Part shown: positions 27,781-36,767 of the stretch, piece by piece | Numbering within the stretch: position 1 is the stretch's first letter | Layout: each line of letters begins with the position of its first letter | Source: Fluviibacter phosphoraccumulans_A | GTDB lineage: Bacteria > Pseudomonadota > Gammaproteobacteria > Burkholderiales > Rhodocyclaceae | Direction: 5' to 3' | Length of the DNA stretch: 64,000 nt | Assembly (NCBI GenBank): GCA_036287865.1 | Contig: CP126743.1 | Location: 372,001 to 436,000 of the forward strand | Program-made: the position numbers and the translations under genes | Notes under the pieces: model-generated | Database searches by the model: none | Told to the model about the DNA's origin: nothing | The model's input: only the letters and a program-made list of their open reading frames with translations

Positions 27781-28818
27781 ATGTCTAAGGTAGCCTTGAT
27801 TACTGGAGTCACTGGTCAGGATGGAGCATATCTGTCCGAATTTTTGTTAGCTAAGGGATACGAGGTTCATGGAATAAAGCGCCGTACTTCCTTATTTAAC
27901 ACAGCAAGAATTGATCATTTATTTCATGATGTACATGATTCAGGTGTTCCATTCTATCTGCATCATGGTGATATGACTGATTCTTCTAGTCTGATCAATA
28001 TAATTAATAATGTTAAACCGGACGAAATCTACAATCTTGCTGCTCAGAGCCACGTAGCTGTTTCGTTTGAGGAACCTGAATATACAGCAAATTCAGATGC
28101 GCTAGGAACACTCAGATTGCTTGAGGCAATTAGAACGTTAAAACTAGATTCGTGCAGATTCTATCAAGCTTCTACTTCTGAACTTTATGGGAAAGTGCAG
28201 CAAGTTCCACAGACAGAAAATACTCCGTTTTATCCACGAAGCCCATACGCTGTTGCAAAGTTATATGCCTACTGGATAACTGTTAACTACCGTGAAGCTT
28301 ATGGTATGTACGCGTGCAATGGGATTCTATTTAATCATGAAAGTCCGTTAAGAGGTGAGACTTTTGTAACTCGAAAAATCACAATGGCTCTTTCTCGCAT
28401 AAAGCTTGGACTTCAAGATAAACTATATTTGGGAAACATGGATTCACTTAGAGATTGGGGACATGCCAAGGATTATGTTGAGATGCAGTGGATTATGCTT
28501 CAACAAGAGTTTCCTGAAGATTATGTAATAGCAACCGGGATTCAATATACTGTTAGGCAGTTTGTTGAGAAAGCAGCGGCTGCCCTAGGTATAAATATTG
28601 TTTGGGAAGGGACTGACAAAAATGAAGTCGGCTATTGGGACGGAAAACCAATAGTACTCGTCGATGAGCGATACTTTAGACCATCAGAGGTTGAAACCCT
28701 TCTCGGTGATGCCTCTAAAGCAAGAAATAAACTTGGCTGGACGCCGAAAGTAGGTTTTGATGAACTTGTAGAAGAGATGGTATCTGCGGATTACAATTTA
28801 GCTAAATTGCATCGATAA
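27781..28818 (+). CDS. gmd: GDP-mannose 4,6-dehydratase
   Basis: 345-residue SDR that makes GDP-4-keto-6-deoxymannose from GDP-mannose. The sequence is highly typical: VALITGVTGQDGAYLSEFLL (NADP motif), HGIKRRTSLFNT, AAQSHVAVSFEEPEYT, the catalytic YAVAKLYAYW, and NHESPLRGETFVTRKI. DWGHAKDYVEMQW is also conserved. ManC, encoded at 4318, supplies its substrate. The product is used by the Fcl/ColC-like and ColD-like enzymes encoded immediately downstream. Confidence 0.96.
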   Translation: MSKVALITGVTGQDGAYLSEFLLAKGYEVHGIKRRTSLFNTARIDHLFHDVHDSGVPFYLHHGDMTDSSSLINIINNVKPDEIYNLAAQSHVAVSFEEPEYTANSDALGTLRLLEAIRTLKLDSCRFYQASTSELYGKVQQVPQTENTPFYPRSPYAVAKLYAYWITVNYREAYGMYACNGILFNHESPLRGETFVTRKITMALSRIKLGLQDKLYLGNMDSLRDWGHAKDYVEMQWIMLQQEFPEDYVIATGIQYTVRQFVEKAAAALGINIVWEGTDKNEVGYWDGKPIVLVDERYFRPSEVETLLGDASKARNKLGWTPKVGFDELVEEMVSADYNLAKLHR

Positions 28819-29745
28819 ATGAAAAAGATTCTTTTAACTGGTGGTTCTGGAATGGTTGGAAGAAATTTTCTAGAACATAAAAAATCCAAAAACTACGAAA
28901 TTCTATATCCATCAAGTAATCAACTTGATTTACTTGATAACAATGGTGTTTATGAATATTTAAATCAAGAAATGCCTGACCTTGTTATACATTGTGCAGG
29001 TAAAGTAGGTGGAATTCAGGCAAATGTATTGGATCCTGTTGGATTCTTTTCAGAGAACTTAATAATTGGCACTAATTTAATTTCCAATTCGTATAAATTG
29101 GGGATTAAAAAATTGATAAATTTAGGTAGTTCATGCATGTACCCCAGGGTTGCTAACAATCCGCTTAAGGAATCTTATATTTTATCTGGTATGCTTGAGC
29201 CTACAAATGAAGGTTACGCACTTGCTAAAGCAGCTGTTGCAAAATATTGCGAATACATTTCAAATTCCGACAAATCATTTAAATATCGTAATTTAATTCC
29301 GTGTAATATTTACGGCAAATATGACAAATTCGATGGAATAAATTCACATCTTATTCCAGCCATAATTGCCAAGGTTCATAGTGCTATGGAAAAATGTAGT
29401 AGATCTGTTGAAGTATGGGGCGATGGTTCGGCTAGAAGAGAGTTTATGTATGCAGAGGATCTAGCTGATGCAATGTACTGTTGTATTGAGCAAATTGATT
29501 TGTTAGGAAACTATACTAATATCGGAAATGGCTACGATTTATCTGTTAATGATTATTATAAGTCTGTAATAAAAGTAATGGGGTACAAAGGTGATTTAAC
29601 ATATGATTTAAGTAAACCAGTTGGAATGGTGCAGAAAGTAGTTGATATCTCAAACATTAAAAAAATTGGATGGTCTCCTGCCTGGAGTCTAGATGAAGGT
29701 ATTAGAGAATCGTACAAATATTATTTAAATAGATCGGATCTGTAA
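28819..29745 (+). CDS. GDP-L-fucose synthase or GDP-L-colitose synthase (Fcl/ColC family)
   Basis: 308-residue SDR with TGGSGMVGRNF at the N-terminus. LGSSCMYPR carries the Ser and Cys, GYALAKAAVAKYCE the Tyr-x-x-x-Lys, and NSHLIPAI the His, all used by C3/C5 epimerase-4-reductases. Fcl makes GDP-L-fucose. Its homologue ColC makes GDP-L-colitose from the 3-deoxy product of ColD. Because the next gene looks like colD, colitose is the more likely end product, but these enzymes cannot be separated by motifs. The start codon follows the gmd stop directly, and the stop overlaps the next start by one base. Confidence 0.88.
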   Translation: MKKILLTGGSGMVGRNFLEHKKSKNYEILYPSSNQLDLLDNNGVYEYLNQEMPDLVIHCAGKVGGIQANVLDPVGFFSENLIIGTNLISNSYKLGIKKLINLGSSCMYPRVANNPLKESYILSGMLEPTNEGYALAKAAVAKYCEYISNSDKSFKYRNLIPCNIYGKYDKFDGINSHLIPAIIAKVHSAMEKCSRSVEVWGDGSARREFMYAEDLADAMYCCIEQIDLLGNYTNIGNGYDLSVNDYYKSVIKVMGYKGDLTYDLSKPVGMVQKVVDISNIKKIGWSPAWSLDEGIRESYKYYLNRSDL

Positions 29746-30911
29746 TGTACAAATACCCATTGGCAACCACATCATGGAATGATGATGAAATTAATGCTAT
29801 TTATGAAGTAGTAAAATCAGGCCAATATTCTATGGGAGCGAAGGTAAAACAGTTCGAGGTAGAGTTTGCAAAGAAATTTGATGTAAAATTTTCTGTAATG
29901 GTAAATTCAGGCTCGTCTGCAAATCTGCTTATGGTCGCTTCATTATTCTATACCAAAAATTCAAAGTTAAAACTTGAAAGGGGTGATGAGGTTATTGTGC
30001 CAGCTGTATCTTGGAGCACAACATATTATCCATTAATGCAGTATGGATTGAAGTTAAAGTTTGTAGACATTGATTTAGAAACTCTGAATATTGATCTTGA
30101 TCAACTTAAAAATTCAATTACTGATAAAACCAGAGCAATTTTTGCTGTAAATTTGCTCGGAAACCCGAATGATTTCACAAAAATTACTGAAATAATTGGA
30201 GACAGAAACATAACTCTTCTTGAAGATAATTGTGAGTCAATGGGGGCTTCTCATAATGGAAAATTTGCAGGCACATTTGGTGTTATGGGATCTTTTAGTA
30301 CATTTTTTAGCCACCATATATCAACAATGGAGGGTGGCGTAGTGGTAACAGATGATGAAGAGCTTTATCACATAATGCTATCGTTGAGGGCTCATGGGTG
30401 GACGAGAAATCTTCCGAAATTTAATCTGGTAACGGGTACTAAATCTGATGATCCCTTTGTTGAGTCCTTTAAATTTGTTCTTCCTGGGTACAACCTAAGG
30501 CCACTAGAGATGGAAGGAGCTATTGGCCTAAAGCAACTTGAAAAATTAGATTCAATTGTAAAAGCTAGGCGAAGAAATGCAGAATTTTTTAAATCAGTAA
30601 TGTCGAATAACAAAAGATTTATCATCCAACGTGAAATTGGAGAGAGTAGTTGGTTCGGATTTAGTTTAGTAATAAAAGACTTTAAAGAATCACGCCGCGA
30701 AATTATAAATGATTTAGAAACTATAGGTTTCGAATGCAGGCCAATTGTAGCTGGTAATTTTGTTAAAAACGATGTTGTGAAGTTATTTGACTACACTATT
30801 TTTAATGAGCTAAAAAACTCTGACCATATTGATAATTATGGATTATTCATCGGAAACCATCATTATGACATTTCTGATGCTATTTATAAGTTAGCTGAAT
30901 ACAGTAATTGA
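29745..30911 (+). CDS. colD: GDP-4-keto-6-deoxymannose 3-dehydratase
   Basis: 388-residue PLP-fold enzyme of the DegT/DnrJ/EryC1 family. The PLP-lysine of the aminotransferases (such as perosamine synthase) is replaced by histidine in FFSHHISTMEGG (about residue 188), as in ColD. ColD removes the 3-hydroxyl from GDP-4-keto-6-deoxymannose on the way to GDP-colitose. VNSGSSANLLM and LEDNCESMGASHNGKF are the cofactor-phosphate and ring-contacting regions. Unlike DdhC at 3002, it lacks the Cys-rich iron-sulfur insert, as expected for ColD. Position directly after gmd and the fcl/colC homologue supports the assignment. Confidence 0.87.
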   Translation: MYKYPLATTSWNDDEINAIYEVVKSGQYSMGAKVKQFEVEFAKKFDVKFSVMVNSGSSANLLMVASLFYTKNSKLKLERGDEVIVPAVSWSTTYYPLMQYGLKLKFVDIDLETLNIDLDQLKNSITDKTRAIFAVNLLGNPNDFTKITEIIGDRNITLLEDNCESMGASHNGKFAGTFGVMGSFSTFFSHHISTMEGGVVVTDDEELYHIMLSLRAHGWTRNLPKFNLVTGTKSDDPFVESFKFVLPGYNLRPLEMEGAIGLKQLEKLDSIVKARRRNAEFFKSVMSNNKRFIIQREIGESSWFGFSLVIKDFKESRREIINDLETIGFECRPIVAGNFVKNDVVKLFDYTIFNELKNSDHIDNYGLFIGNHHYDISDAIYKLAEYSN

Positions 30912-32143
30912 AGATATATAATCATACATCCAAAATATTACAAATTGTAAGCCAGTTCGCGCTTGTTAAGCTAATGGCAGTTACGCTGCCATTGTATGAT
31001 TTTGGAGAGTATTCTTATCTAATATCAATAATTGGATTCGGATCATTATGCGATTTAGGGATTGCATTATATTCTCAAATTTATTTGCTTGGGGCGCTAA
31101 ACCTCACTGATGTTTGTAATGTCTTTATAAAGAGAGTAATTAGAATATGTAAAACATCTATTGTATTAATTGGATTTCTTGTATCGTTGCTTATTGTTGT
31201 TGCGATTTATATTGATTGTACAAACTTGATTAAATGGTTAATCATTCCATTTTTTATGACATGTTATGCCTCGCAACAGATCATTACAAGAATCCTCTAC
31301 TCATACGGATTTCACGCGTTAGTTAATACAGCGTCATACGTCTCCCCAATTTTGCAAATTTTATTCGTGGCTATTGTTCCAATCATTTATGATGGACCTC
31401 AATCTGCACCGCTCTATGTATCCATTTATTACACAATTTCATTTTTTACTATCTTTATTGCTTTTAAAAAAAGCAGCATATTAAATCGTAATCCTAGTAA
31501 TAAACCAGAACTAAATTTCGAATTCATCAAGTCGTTAACACGTAATTCAATCAAGTTTTTTTTTCCATCACTTGCGTGGGCACTGTGTGTTCAATTTGAT
31601 CTAGTTGCAATAGGATATATATTTGGACTGAAATTTCTAGCTTCATACACTATATTACAAAAAATATTTTTTGGAGTCGTGTTTTCTTTAATATTGAACT
31701 ATATAAACATTTCCTATAGCAAGTGTTTCATTGCAAACAGGGACTCAAAAGATACGCTTAATAAGTTATTAGTTGTTGAAACGTTAAAAATTACATGCTT
31801 TATAACATTCTCAATATTTTTTTTTGAAATTTTTAAAGTATATATTATTGAAACTTTTGCAAGTAATGCATATCTCGATGAATTATCCAATCCATGGGTT
31901 TACTTATTTTATCTATATTTCTTCCTGAGATGTATTAATGAACTTATGCATTCTTATTATTACGCATGCAACAAAGTTCAACTGCTCACTAAATTAATTA
32001 CTTTGCAATCAATGTCTTACCTTGCATTAGTGCTTCCGGCTGGATTTGTTTTAGGCCTCTACCCGTATTTGATTTCACAATGTGTAATTTTCCTTTTCGC
32101 AGGATATCTTCTTTACAAAAATTTAAATATAACGTCAAAATGA
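30908..32143 (+). CDS. Wzx-like flippase (second of two)
   Basis: 411-residue multispanning protein with about 12 hydrophobic segments. FALVKLMAVTLPLYDFGEYSYL near the N-terminus is typical of polysaccharide flippases of the MOP superfamily. Translation seems to start at TTG 30908, overlapping the colD stop by four bases; the first internal ATG would remove the first helix. It differs in sequence from the flippase encoded at 6693, so the operon encodes two exporters of lipid-linked glycan. Its place among the GDP-sugar genes may mean it handles the main repeat unit. Confidence 0.72.
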   Translation: MKIYNHTSKILQIVSQFALVKLMAVTLPLYDFGEYSYLISIIGFGSLCDLGIALYSQIYLLGALNLTDVCNVFIKRVIRICKTSIVLIGFLVSLLIVVAIYIDCTNLIKWLIIPFFMTCYASQQIITRILYSYGFHALVNTASYVSPILQILFVAIVPIIYDGPQSAPLYVSIYYTISFFTIFIAFKKSSILNRNPSNKPELNFEFIKSLTRNSIKFFFPSLAWALCVQFDLVAIGYIFGLKFLASYTILQKIFFGVVFSLILNYINISYSKCFIANRDSKDTLNKLLVVETLKITCFITFSIFFFEIFKVYIIETFASNAYLDELSNPWVYLFYLYFFLRCINELMHSYYYACNKVQLLTKLITLQSMSYLALVLPAGFVLGLYPYLISQCVIFLFAGYLLYKNLNITSK

Positions 32144-33249
32144 TCAAACCTGTTATTGCTGTTGATGCTAGATCACTTTCAGAAAGCATTACTGGAATTG
32201 GTAGATACACACTTGAAGTCCTGATGAGGATTGTTAATAGCGAGTACGATTTCATTTTATACTCTCACAAACCATTGCTGCATGGTGATTGGAATCGATC
32301 TAATGTAAAGGTAATAACTTTCAATCTGCCCGGGAGATTTTTGCGAATGCTGTGGGCTCAGACTTACCTCCCGCTTTCGATTAATCAATCTCATGCCAAA
32401 TTATTTTGGTCTCCTGCTCATAGAATCCCTTTTGCGATTTCAAAAAAAATTAAGACGGTGGTTACTATCCATGATCTCGTATGGCATTTTGCACCAACCA
32501 CAATGCGCAAGACCAGCCGGATTCTGGATTCGATGTTAATGCCATTCGCAATATCAAGAGCTGATTGTATAATTACAGTATCACAATCAACTGCAAGCCA
32601 CATTTCAGAGATTTTAGGCGTTGCTCACCAAAAAATATTTACTACTCACCTTGCCGCAAATGTTCGAACTCATCTGAGCAAAAGGACATTCGATTATGAT
32701 TACATACTTTTTGTTGGCACTTTAGAGCCACGTAAAAACTTGGAGCGATTGATTAAATCTTATTCAATGCTTCCAAATCACTATAGAGCAAAAGTAAAAC
32801 TTGTGATTGTCGGCGGAAAGGGTTGGGGAGGTATAAATATTAAATCAATCATTCAACGATATATAAATGATGATTCTGTTATAGTATTGGGCTATGTTTC
32901 AGATAGCATAATGGCAGATTTATATCATAATTCACTCTTTCTTGCATTCCCATCGCTGTTTGAAGGTTTTGGACTCCCTATTCTTGAGGCATTTTCTTAC
33001 GGAAAACCTGTCCTCACCTCTAATATTTCTTCAATGCCTGAAGTCGCAGCTGATGCTGCTGTTTATGTTGATCCTTACGATGTCAATTCCATGCGCAATG
33101 GCCTAGCTAAACTAATTGATAACGATGCATTAAGAGAGCAATTGTCAATCAATGCATTTAGGAGAATCAAGCTATTTAGCTGGTCAACTACGGCTAATCA
33201 AACGCTGAGTGTATTTAGAGTTGCACTAGAGAAAGCTTCCAAATGTTGA
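32140..33249 (+). CDS. Glycosyltransferase family 4
   Basis: About 369 residues, GT-B fold. The N-terminus has AVDARSLSESITGIGRYTLE, the glycine loop of GT4 enzymes. VTIHDLVW, LFVGTLEPRKNLERLI and the donor-site FPSLFEGFGLPILEAFSYGKPV (with E-x7-E) are classical. ATG 32140 overlaps the flippase stop (ATGA). ATG 32080 lies well inside the flippase gene and is rejected. Many such enzymes add mannose or a deoxy sugar to a growing lipid-linked oligosaccharide; the donor here is not predictable. Confidence 0.87.
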   Translation: MIKPVIAVDARSLSESITGIGRYTLEVLMRIVNSEYDFILYSHKPLLHGDWNRSNVKVITFNLPGRFLRMLWAQTYLPLSINQSHAKLFWSPAHRIPFAISKKIKTVVTIHDLVWHFAPTTMRKTSRILDSMLMPFAISRADCIITVSQSTASHISEILGVAHQKIFTTHLAANVRTHLSKRTFDYDYILFVGTLEPRKNLERLIKSYSMLPNHYRAKVKLVIVGGKGWGGINIKSIIQRYINDDSVIVLGYVSDSIMADLYHNSLFLAFPSLFEGFGLPILEAFSYGKPVLTSNISSMPEVAADAAVYVDPYDVNSMRNGLAKLIDNDALREQLSINAFRRIKLFSWSTTANQTLSVFRVALEKASKC

Positions 33250-34169
33250 ATTATATATGCTCTAAATTGTACTCAAATATAAAATGTGAAACATATTCAA
33301 AATTATCTCTCCCTCTTCTAAGGGTATATGGGCATGTTGACTCTAATTCCAGATCATTTTATTTTGACTTCACTGATTCTACAACACATTTAGGTGATAG
33401 GCTTTTTTTTCTTCCTTTATTAAAGGCTCTGGATCAAAAAAAAATTTCTATATATCTAAATTCAAAAGATTCAACGTCAATTCAATTGTTAAATATTTCA
33501 CATGTTAATTTTAATTTGATTGACAATGTGCTTGATTCTCAAATCTGCGTTGTTTTTCCAAAACCATCATTCACTAGTCTTTCGAAGAATTATAGGTCTG
33601 CAATTATTGTCGATTTCACAGATTTCAACTCTGTTACAAAGATTAGTGAACAACTTATACTGTCATTCAGTAAATACTTTCAACTGAGCTTAAAAAATCG
33701 AATTTATAGTATGTCGAACCGTTCTTTATTTGATTCAGATTATTTTATAAATGAAGGTTCATTGGGTTGCTATTTGTTTAGTAATTATATCGATTCTGGG
33801 CGTTTCAGAAAATTTTTTGTTGATGAAAACAAACTGTCAGCTCGAGCTATCGACCTAAAAAAACAGGGCTATAGGATAATTCATGTTGGATCAAAGCAAG
33901 ATAGGATTAGCGATGATAACCATTATCCATTCGTTGATGTTGATCTACGTGGAGAAACAAGTGTTGCTGCTTTGATACAAATCGTTAACTCTGAAAATGT
34001 TGTTGGTGCGATTACCTACGACAATTTCCTTATGCATCTTGTTGGAATCCACAGAAAGGTTGCTCATGTCCTGTTTCGTGGTCGGTTTACTCGTAAGAAC
34101 CGTGAACATCACATGCTTTATGTGAACAACACTTTTTTTGAAGATGAAGAGAAGTTGATCTATCTCTAA
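33243..34169 (+). CDS. GT9/heptosyltransferase-fold protein, probable glycosyltransferase
   Basis: 308 residues. TDSTTHLGDRLFFLPLLKAL near residue 45 resembles the acceptor-domain GD loop of GT9 heptosyltransferases. The C-terminal DLRGETSVAALIQIV followed by GAITYDNFLMHLVGIHRK matches the layout of the GT9 donor site (normally a D-S/G-x-x-x-H pattern). Divergent, so the assignment is to fold only. It is the last gene of the long AT-rich operon and overlaps the previous gene by 7 bases. Base composition changes to the host type right after it. Confidence 0.6.
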   Translation: MLNYICSKLYSNIKCETYSKLSLPLLRVYGHVDSNSRSFYFDFTDSTTHLGDRLFFLPLLKALDQKKISIYLNSKDSTSIQLLNISHVNFNLIDNVLDSQICVVFPKPSFTSLSKNYRSAIIVDFTDFNSVTKISEQLILSFSKYFQLSLKNRIYSMSNRSLFDSDYFINEGSLGCYLFSNYIDSGRFRKFFVDENKLSARAIDLKKQGYRIIHVGSKQDRISDDNHYPFVDVDLRGETSVAALIQIVNSENVVGAITYDNFLMHLVGIHRKVAHVLFRGRFTRKNREHHMLYVNNTFFEDEEKLIYL

Positions 34170-34471
34170 TCTCAGTCATTGGCATAGAACGCTATGTTCG
34201 ATGAACCGCATAACGTTGTAAGTTTTTGACCAACGACCTTTGCTCATTATGATTGGCAAGCTTGCTCCCGAACTAACTAGATCCTGAGTATGGCCTACGC
34301 GGCATGAGTGGCGTCGTAAAAACACGGTAATCGATGTGGCACCCAGTTCTGTTGTTGATATTAAAAATCACAAAACGGACTAATTCTCATCTAGGCAGAA
34401 GGTGAGAGTGCTAATGCCCCTTATCAATTGCGCAAATCCAATAAGTTGGTTAAATCGGCGATAATCCCCAT
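34170..34471. other. Non-coding boundary after the O-antigen operon
   Basis: About 300 bases without a credible gene. I see no strong hairpin-plus-T-tract terminator and no clear promoter here. It marks the switch from the AT-rich acquired operon to GC-richer host-like DNA, and may hold degraded sequence from an earlier insertion. Confidence 0.5.
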
Positions 34472-35569
34472 ATGTCTGCACTTGTTATCGCTTTCGTGCT
34501 CAGTTTAATCGTCACCCTGCTCGTGGTGCGCTACAGTCATTTGCATGAACATATGACGGCAGACTACGACATGGATGGTGTACAAAAGTTTCATTCGAGC
34601 CCAGTGCCACGTGTGGGCGGCTTGGGTCTGGTTGTGGGGTTGGTGGGCGCTTTAGGATTCAGATATGTCCAAAATCAGGACGTGGGTGGCTTTGGCCTGA
34701 TGCTGCTAGTTTCGGCGATTCCAGCATTTGGCTTTGGTTTTATTGAAGATGTGACCAAGCGCGTTGGGGTTAAAGTGCGTTTGCTGGCGACGGCTACTTC
34801 AGCGGCACTAGCAGGGTATTTAATTGGTGCTTGGTTATCAAGTCTACAGATTCTGGGTGTGGACGACCTTATGGCGTCTTTCCCGCTCTTTGCCATCGTG
34901 GTGACCTGCTTTGCGGTGGCGGGTGTGGCGAATGCCTTCAATATTATTGATGGCTACAATGGGCTATCCGGCATGGTCGGGGTCATCATCCTGGGCGGCA
35001 TCGCTTATGTGGCATTTCAGCTGCATGACTTTGAAATCATGATTGCTGCCTTTGTAATGATTGGTGCCATTCTTGGGTTTCTAGTTTTGAACTATCCGCG
35101 TGGACTGATCTTTTTGGGTGATGGCGGTGCGTACCTGATTGGGTTCTGGGTGGCGGAGCTGTCTGTACTGCTAACCGCTCGCCACCCAGAGGTTTCAAAG
35201 TGGTTTCCGCTGTTGTTATGCTGCTACCCGATCTTTGAAACCCTCTTTACGATCTATCGCCGAGTGGTTCGCAAGATGCACCCGGGCATGCCGGATGCGG
35301 CGCATTTGCATCAGATGATTTATAAGCGGGTGGTGCGCTGGGCGGTGGGGTCTAATGAATCAGTGGATATGGTGATCCGCAACTCGCTGACGGCCCCGTA
35401 TTTGTGGGTGCTAACGACTATGGCTGTCATTCCGGCGGTGCTGTTCTGGAACAATGCCTGGGTTTTACGCGGCTTTGCGCTGCTGTTTGCGGTGACCTAT
35501 GTGTTGCTGTATCGACGTTTAGTACTGTTTAAGGCGCCGAAGTGGCTAACGGTGAGCGGGCGCAGATAA
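34472..35569 (+). CDS. WecA/WbpL-type polyprenyl-phosphate glycosyl-1-phosphate transferase
   Basis: 365-residue integral membrane enzyme of the MraY/WecA (GT4 PNPT) family with about 10 helices. It starts lipid-linked O-antigen synthesis by moving a HexNAc-1-phosphate or related sugar-phosphate to undecaprenyl phosphate. Conserved points are GLGLVVGLVGAL, FGFIEDVTKR, NAFNIIDGYNGLSG (catalytic Asp), FLGDGGAYLIGF and the cytoplasmic DAAHLHQMIYKR. Base composition is host-like, unlike the operon before it, so this initiating transferase probably predates the acquired cluster. A terminator follows at 35595. Confidence 0.88.
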   Translation: MSALVIAFVLSLIVTLLVVRYSHLHEHMTADYDMDGVQKFHSSPVPRVGGLGLVVGLVGALGFRYVQNQDVGGFGLMLLVSAIPAFGFGFIEDVTKRVGVKVRLLATATSAALAGYLIGAWLSSLQILGVDDLMASFPLFAIVVTCFAVAGVANAFNIIDGYNGLSGMVGVIILGGIAYVAFQLHDFEIMIAAFVMIGAILGFLVLNYPRGLIFLGDGGAYLIGFWVAELSVLLTARHPEVSKWFPLLLCCYPIFETLFTIYRRVVRKMHPGMPDAAHLHQMIYKRVVRWAVGSNESVDMVIRNSLTAPYLWVLTTMAVIPAVLFWNNAWVLRGFALLFAVTYVLLYRRLVLFKAPKWLTVSGRR

Positions 35570-35594
35570 AGCTGACACCTGTTTAGGTATAGTT

Positions 35595-35618
35595 AACCAG
35601 CCTGTGGGCTGGTTTTTT
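35595..35618 (+). terminator. Rho-independent terminator
   Basis: AACCAGCC / GGCTGGTT stem with a 4-base loop followed directly by a T-run, 25 bases after the wecA-like stop codon. Confidence 0.85.
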
Positions 35619-35639
35619 GTTTGGGTCGAGATATTTAGG

Positions 35640-35864
35640 ATGAATTCAGAGTCTCTGGAAAAGCTGGTGTCCTGGAAGATGCCGTTTGGTAAGCATGCGG
35701 GTACGGTGCTGGCAGATCTGCCGGGGAATTACCTAGCATGGTTTGCGCGAGAGGGTTTCCCGGAAGGGGAGTTAGGGCAGCTGCTGGAGCTGATGCATAC
35801 TATTGATCACAATGATCTCAGGGGGGTGTTGGGGCCTATCAGGCAATCCAAAGTGAGGGGTTAA
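35640..35864 (+). CDS. DUF3820 family protein
   Basis: Small protein of 74 residues. The motif WKMPFGKHAGTVLADLPGNYLAWFAREGFPE fits the DUF3820 family (also called putative quorum-sensing-regulated virulence factor), in which MPFGK-x-G and a following Tyr-x-x-W are conserved. Function is unknown. ATG 35640 is preferred to the ATG at 35604, which overlaps the terminator hairpin. It begins just after that terminator. Confidence 0.75.
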   Translation: MNSESLEKLVSWKMPFGKHAGTVLADLPGNYLAWFAREGFPEGELGQLLELMHTIDHNDLRGVLGPIRQSKVRG

Positions 35865-35875
35865 GCTTGTATTTA

Positions 35876-35910
35876 GTTGCAAAACGCAACCTGGGATTGT
35901 ATATTGCAAC
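35876..35910 (+). promoter_or_regulatory. Probable antitoxin operator upstream of the ParD-like/RelE pair
   Basis: Inverted repeat GTTGC-aaaac-GCAAC at 35876-35890, followed by a further GCAAC half-site ending at 35910. The group lies 29 bases before the antitoxin start, where type II antitoxins usually repress their own promoter. No -35/-10 pair is convincing. Confidence 0.4.
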
Positions 35911-35938
35911 AGATCGGTTCTGCTTATAGGAGTTAGAC

Positions 35939-36157
35939 ATGGCTATTGCAATGAAAATTTCTGACGAACTTGTTAATGACGCAAAGTCCTATGCGGCGGC
36001 AGAGCACCGTAGCGTGCCTAAGCAGATCGAATACTGGACGCGTATCGGTAAGACTGTGACAGAAAACCCGGATCTGCTGGTGGCTATGGTGCGAGAGATT
36101 TTGCTGGCACGCCAGGAGCGGCTCTTAGAGCAAGCAACCGAATATAAATTCGGCTGA
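35939..36157 (+). CDS. ParD-like type II antitoxin
   Basis: 72-residue protein that begins MAIAMKISDELVNDAKSYAAAEHRSVPKQIEYWTRIGK, a ribbon-helix-helix N-terminus of the ParD-like antitoxin family. The C-terminal tail would bind and neutralise the toxin. A TAGGAG ribosome binding site lies just upstream. The toxin gene starts one base after its stop. The operator-like inverted repeat at 35876 suggests autorepression. Confidence 0.8.
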   Translation: MAIAMKISDELVNDAKSYAAAEHRSVPKQIEYWTRIGKTVTENPDLLVAMVREILLARQERLLEQATEYKFG

Positions 36158-36158
36158 G

Positions 36159-36446
36159 ATGTTGAAGGTTCGAGCAACGTCAACGTTTTTGCGGGCGGCA
36201 AAGAAGCTGCACGCTGCTGACAAGGCGTTGCTGGATGACGAAGTGCGTGAGATCGCCTCGCAGCCCGTTGTTGGCGAAGAAAAGCGTGGTGATTTGGCCG
36301 GTGTTTTTGTATTCAAGTTCAAAATCAATCGACAGGAAGTGCTGTTGGCACATGAGCTGCTGCCTAATAAGCAAGCGCTGGAAGAAGTGGTGCTATTAGC
36401 GCTTGGGTCTCATGAGAACTTTTACCGGAATTTGAAGGGGCTGTGA
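36159..36446 (+). CDS. RelE/ParE-superfamily toxin
   Basis: 95-residue basic protein. The N-terminal VRATSTFLRAAKKLHAADKALLDDEVREI is the helical pair seen in RelE/ParE toxins. GDLAGVFVFKFKINRQEVLLAHEL is the central beta-sheet with basic residues, and the C-terminus has GSHENFYRNLK. Members either cleave mRNA at the ribosome or poison gyrase; which applies here cannot be told. It is directly coupled to the ParD-like antitoxin gene upstream. Confidence 0.8.
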   Translation: MLKVRATSTFLRAAKKLHAADKALLDDEVREIASQPVVGEEKRGDLAGVFVFKFKINRQEVLLAHELLPNKQALEEVVLLALGSHENFYRNLKGL

Positions 36447-36516
36447 GCTAGGTGTATCCGATTGTTCTCAATGCCCTCAGCGGGTTGTTGGGGTCGGTAC
36501 GGCGAGGACGATAGGC

Positions 36517-36569
36517 CGTTATTAAAGCTGGCTTTAATAACGCTTGGTCAAATTAAAGTGGGCTTTAAT
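36517..36569 (+). promoter_or_regulatory. Two palindromic operator-like sites, centres 31 bp apart
   Basis: Site 1 (36517-36542) is a perfect 12-bp inverted repeat, CGTTATTAAAGC-tg-GCTTTAATAACG. Site 2 (36552-36569) is ATTAAAG-tggg-CTTTAAT, sharing the ATTAAAG core. The centre-to-centre spacing is close to three helical turns, fitting cooperative binding of two dimers. They lie about 200 bp before the gene pair at 36768-37567, whose second product has a helix-turn-helix. Confidence 0.5.
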
Positions 36570-36767
36570 GTGGGCCATCAAGGATCGATATGTATAGAAA
36601 ACGCGAATTTTTATGCATTTGATTTCCGACACGTATAAAAAGTCAAGAATTTTAGACATGAGGCTCATCTGGTGAGACTCTGGGCGTGGACACTAGGTCA
36701 TCAACTTAACGTTTAACTAGTTGACAGTTGACAACCGATGTTGAAGTGATTAGCCTAGGAGCTCAAG

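Noticed and set aside
29745..30911. Perosamine (GDP-4-amino-4,6-dideoxymannose) synthase
   Set aside because: The PLP-binding lysine expected in an aminotransferase is histidine (SHHISTMEGG), which points to the ColD-type dehydratase.
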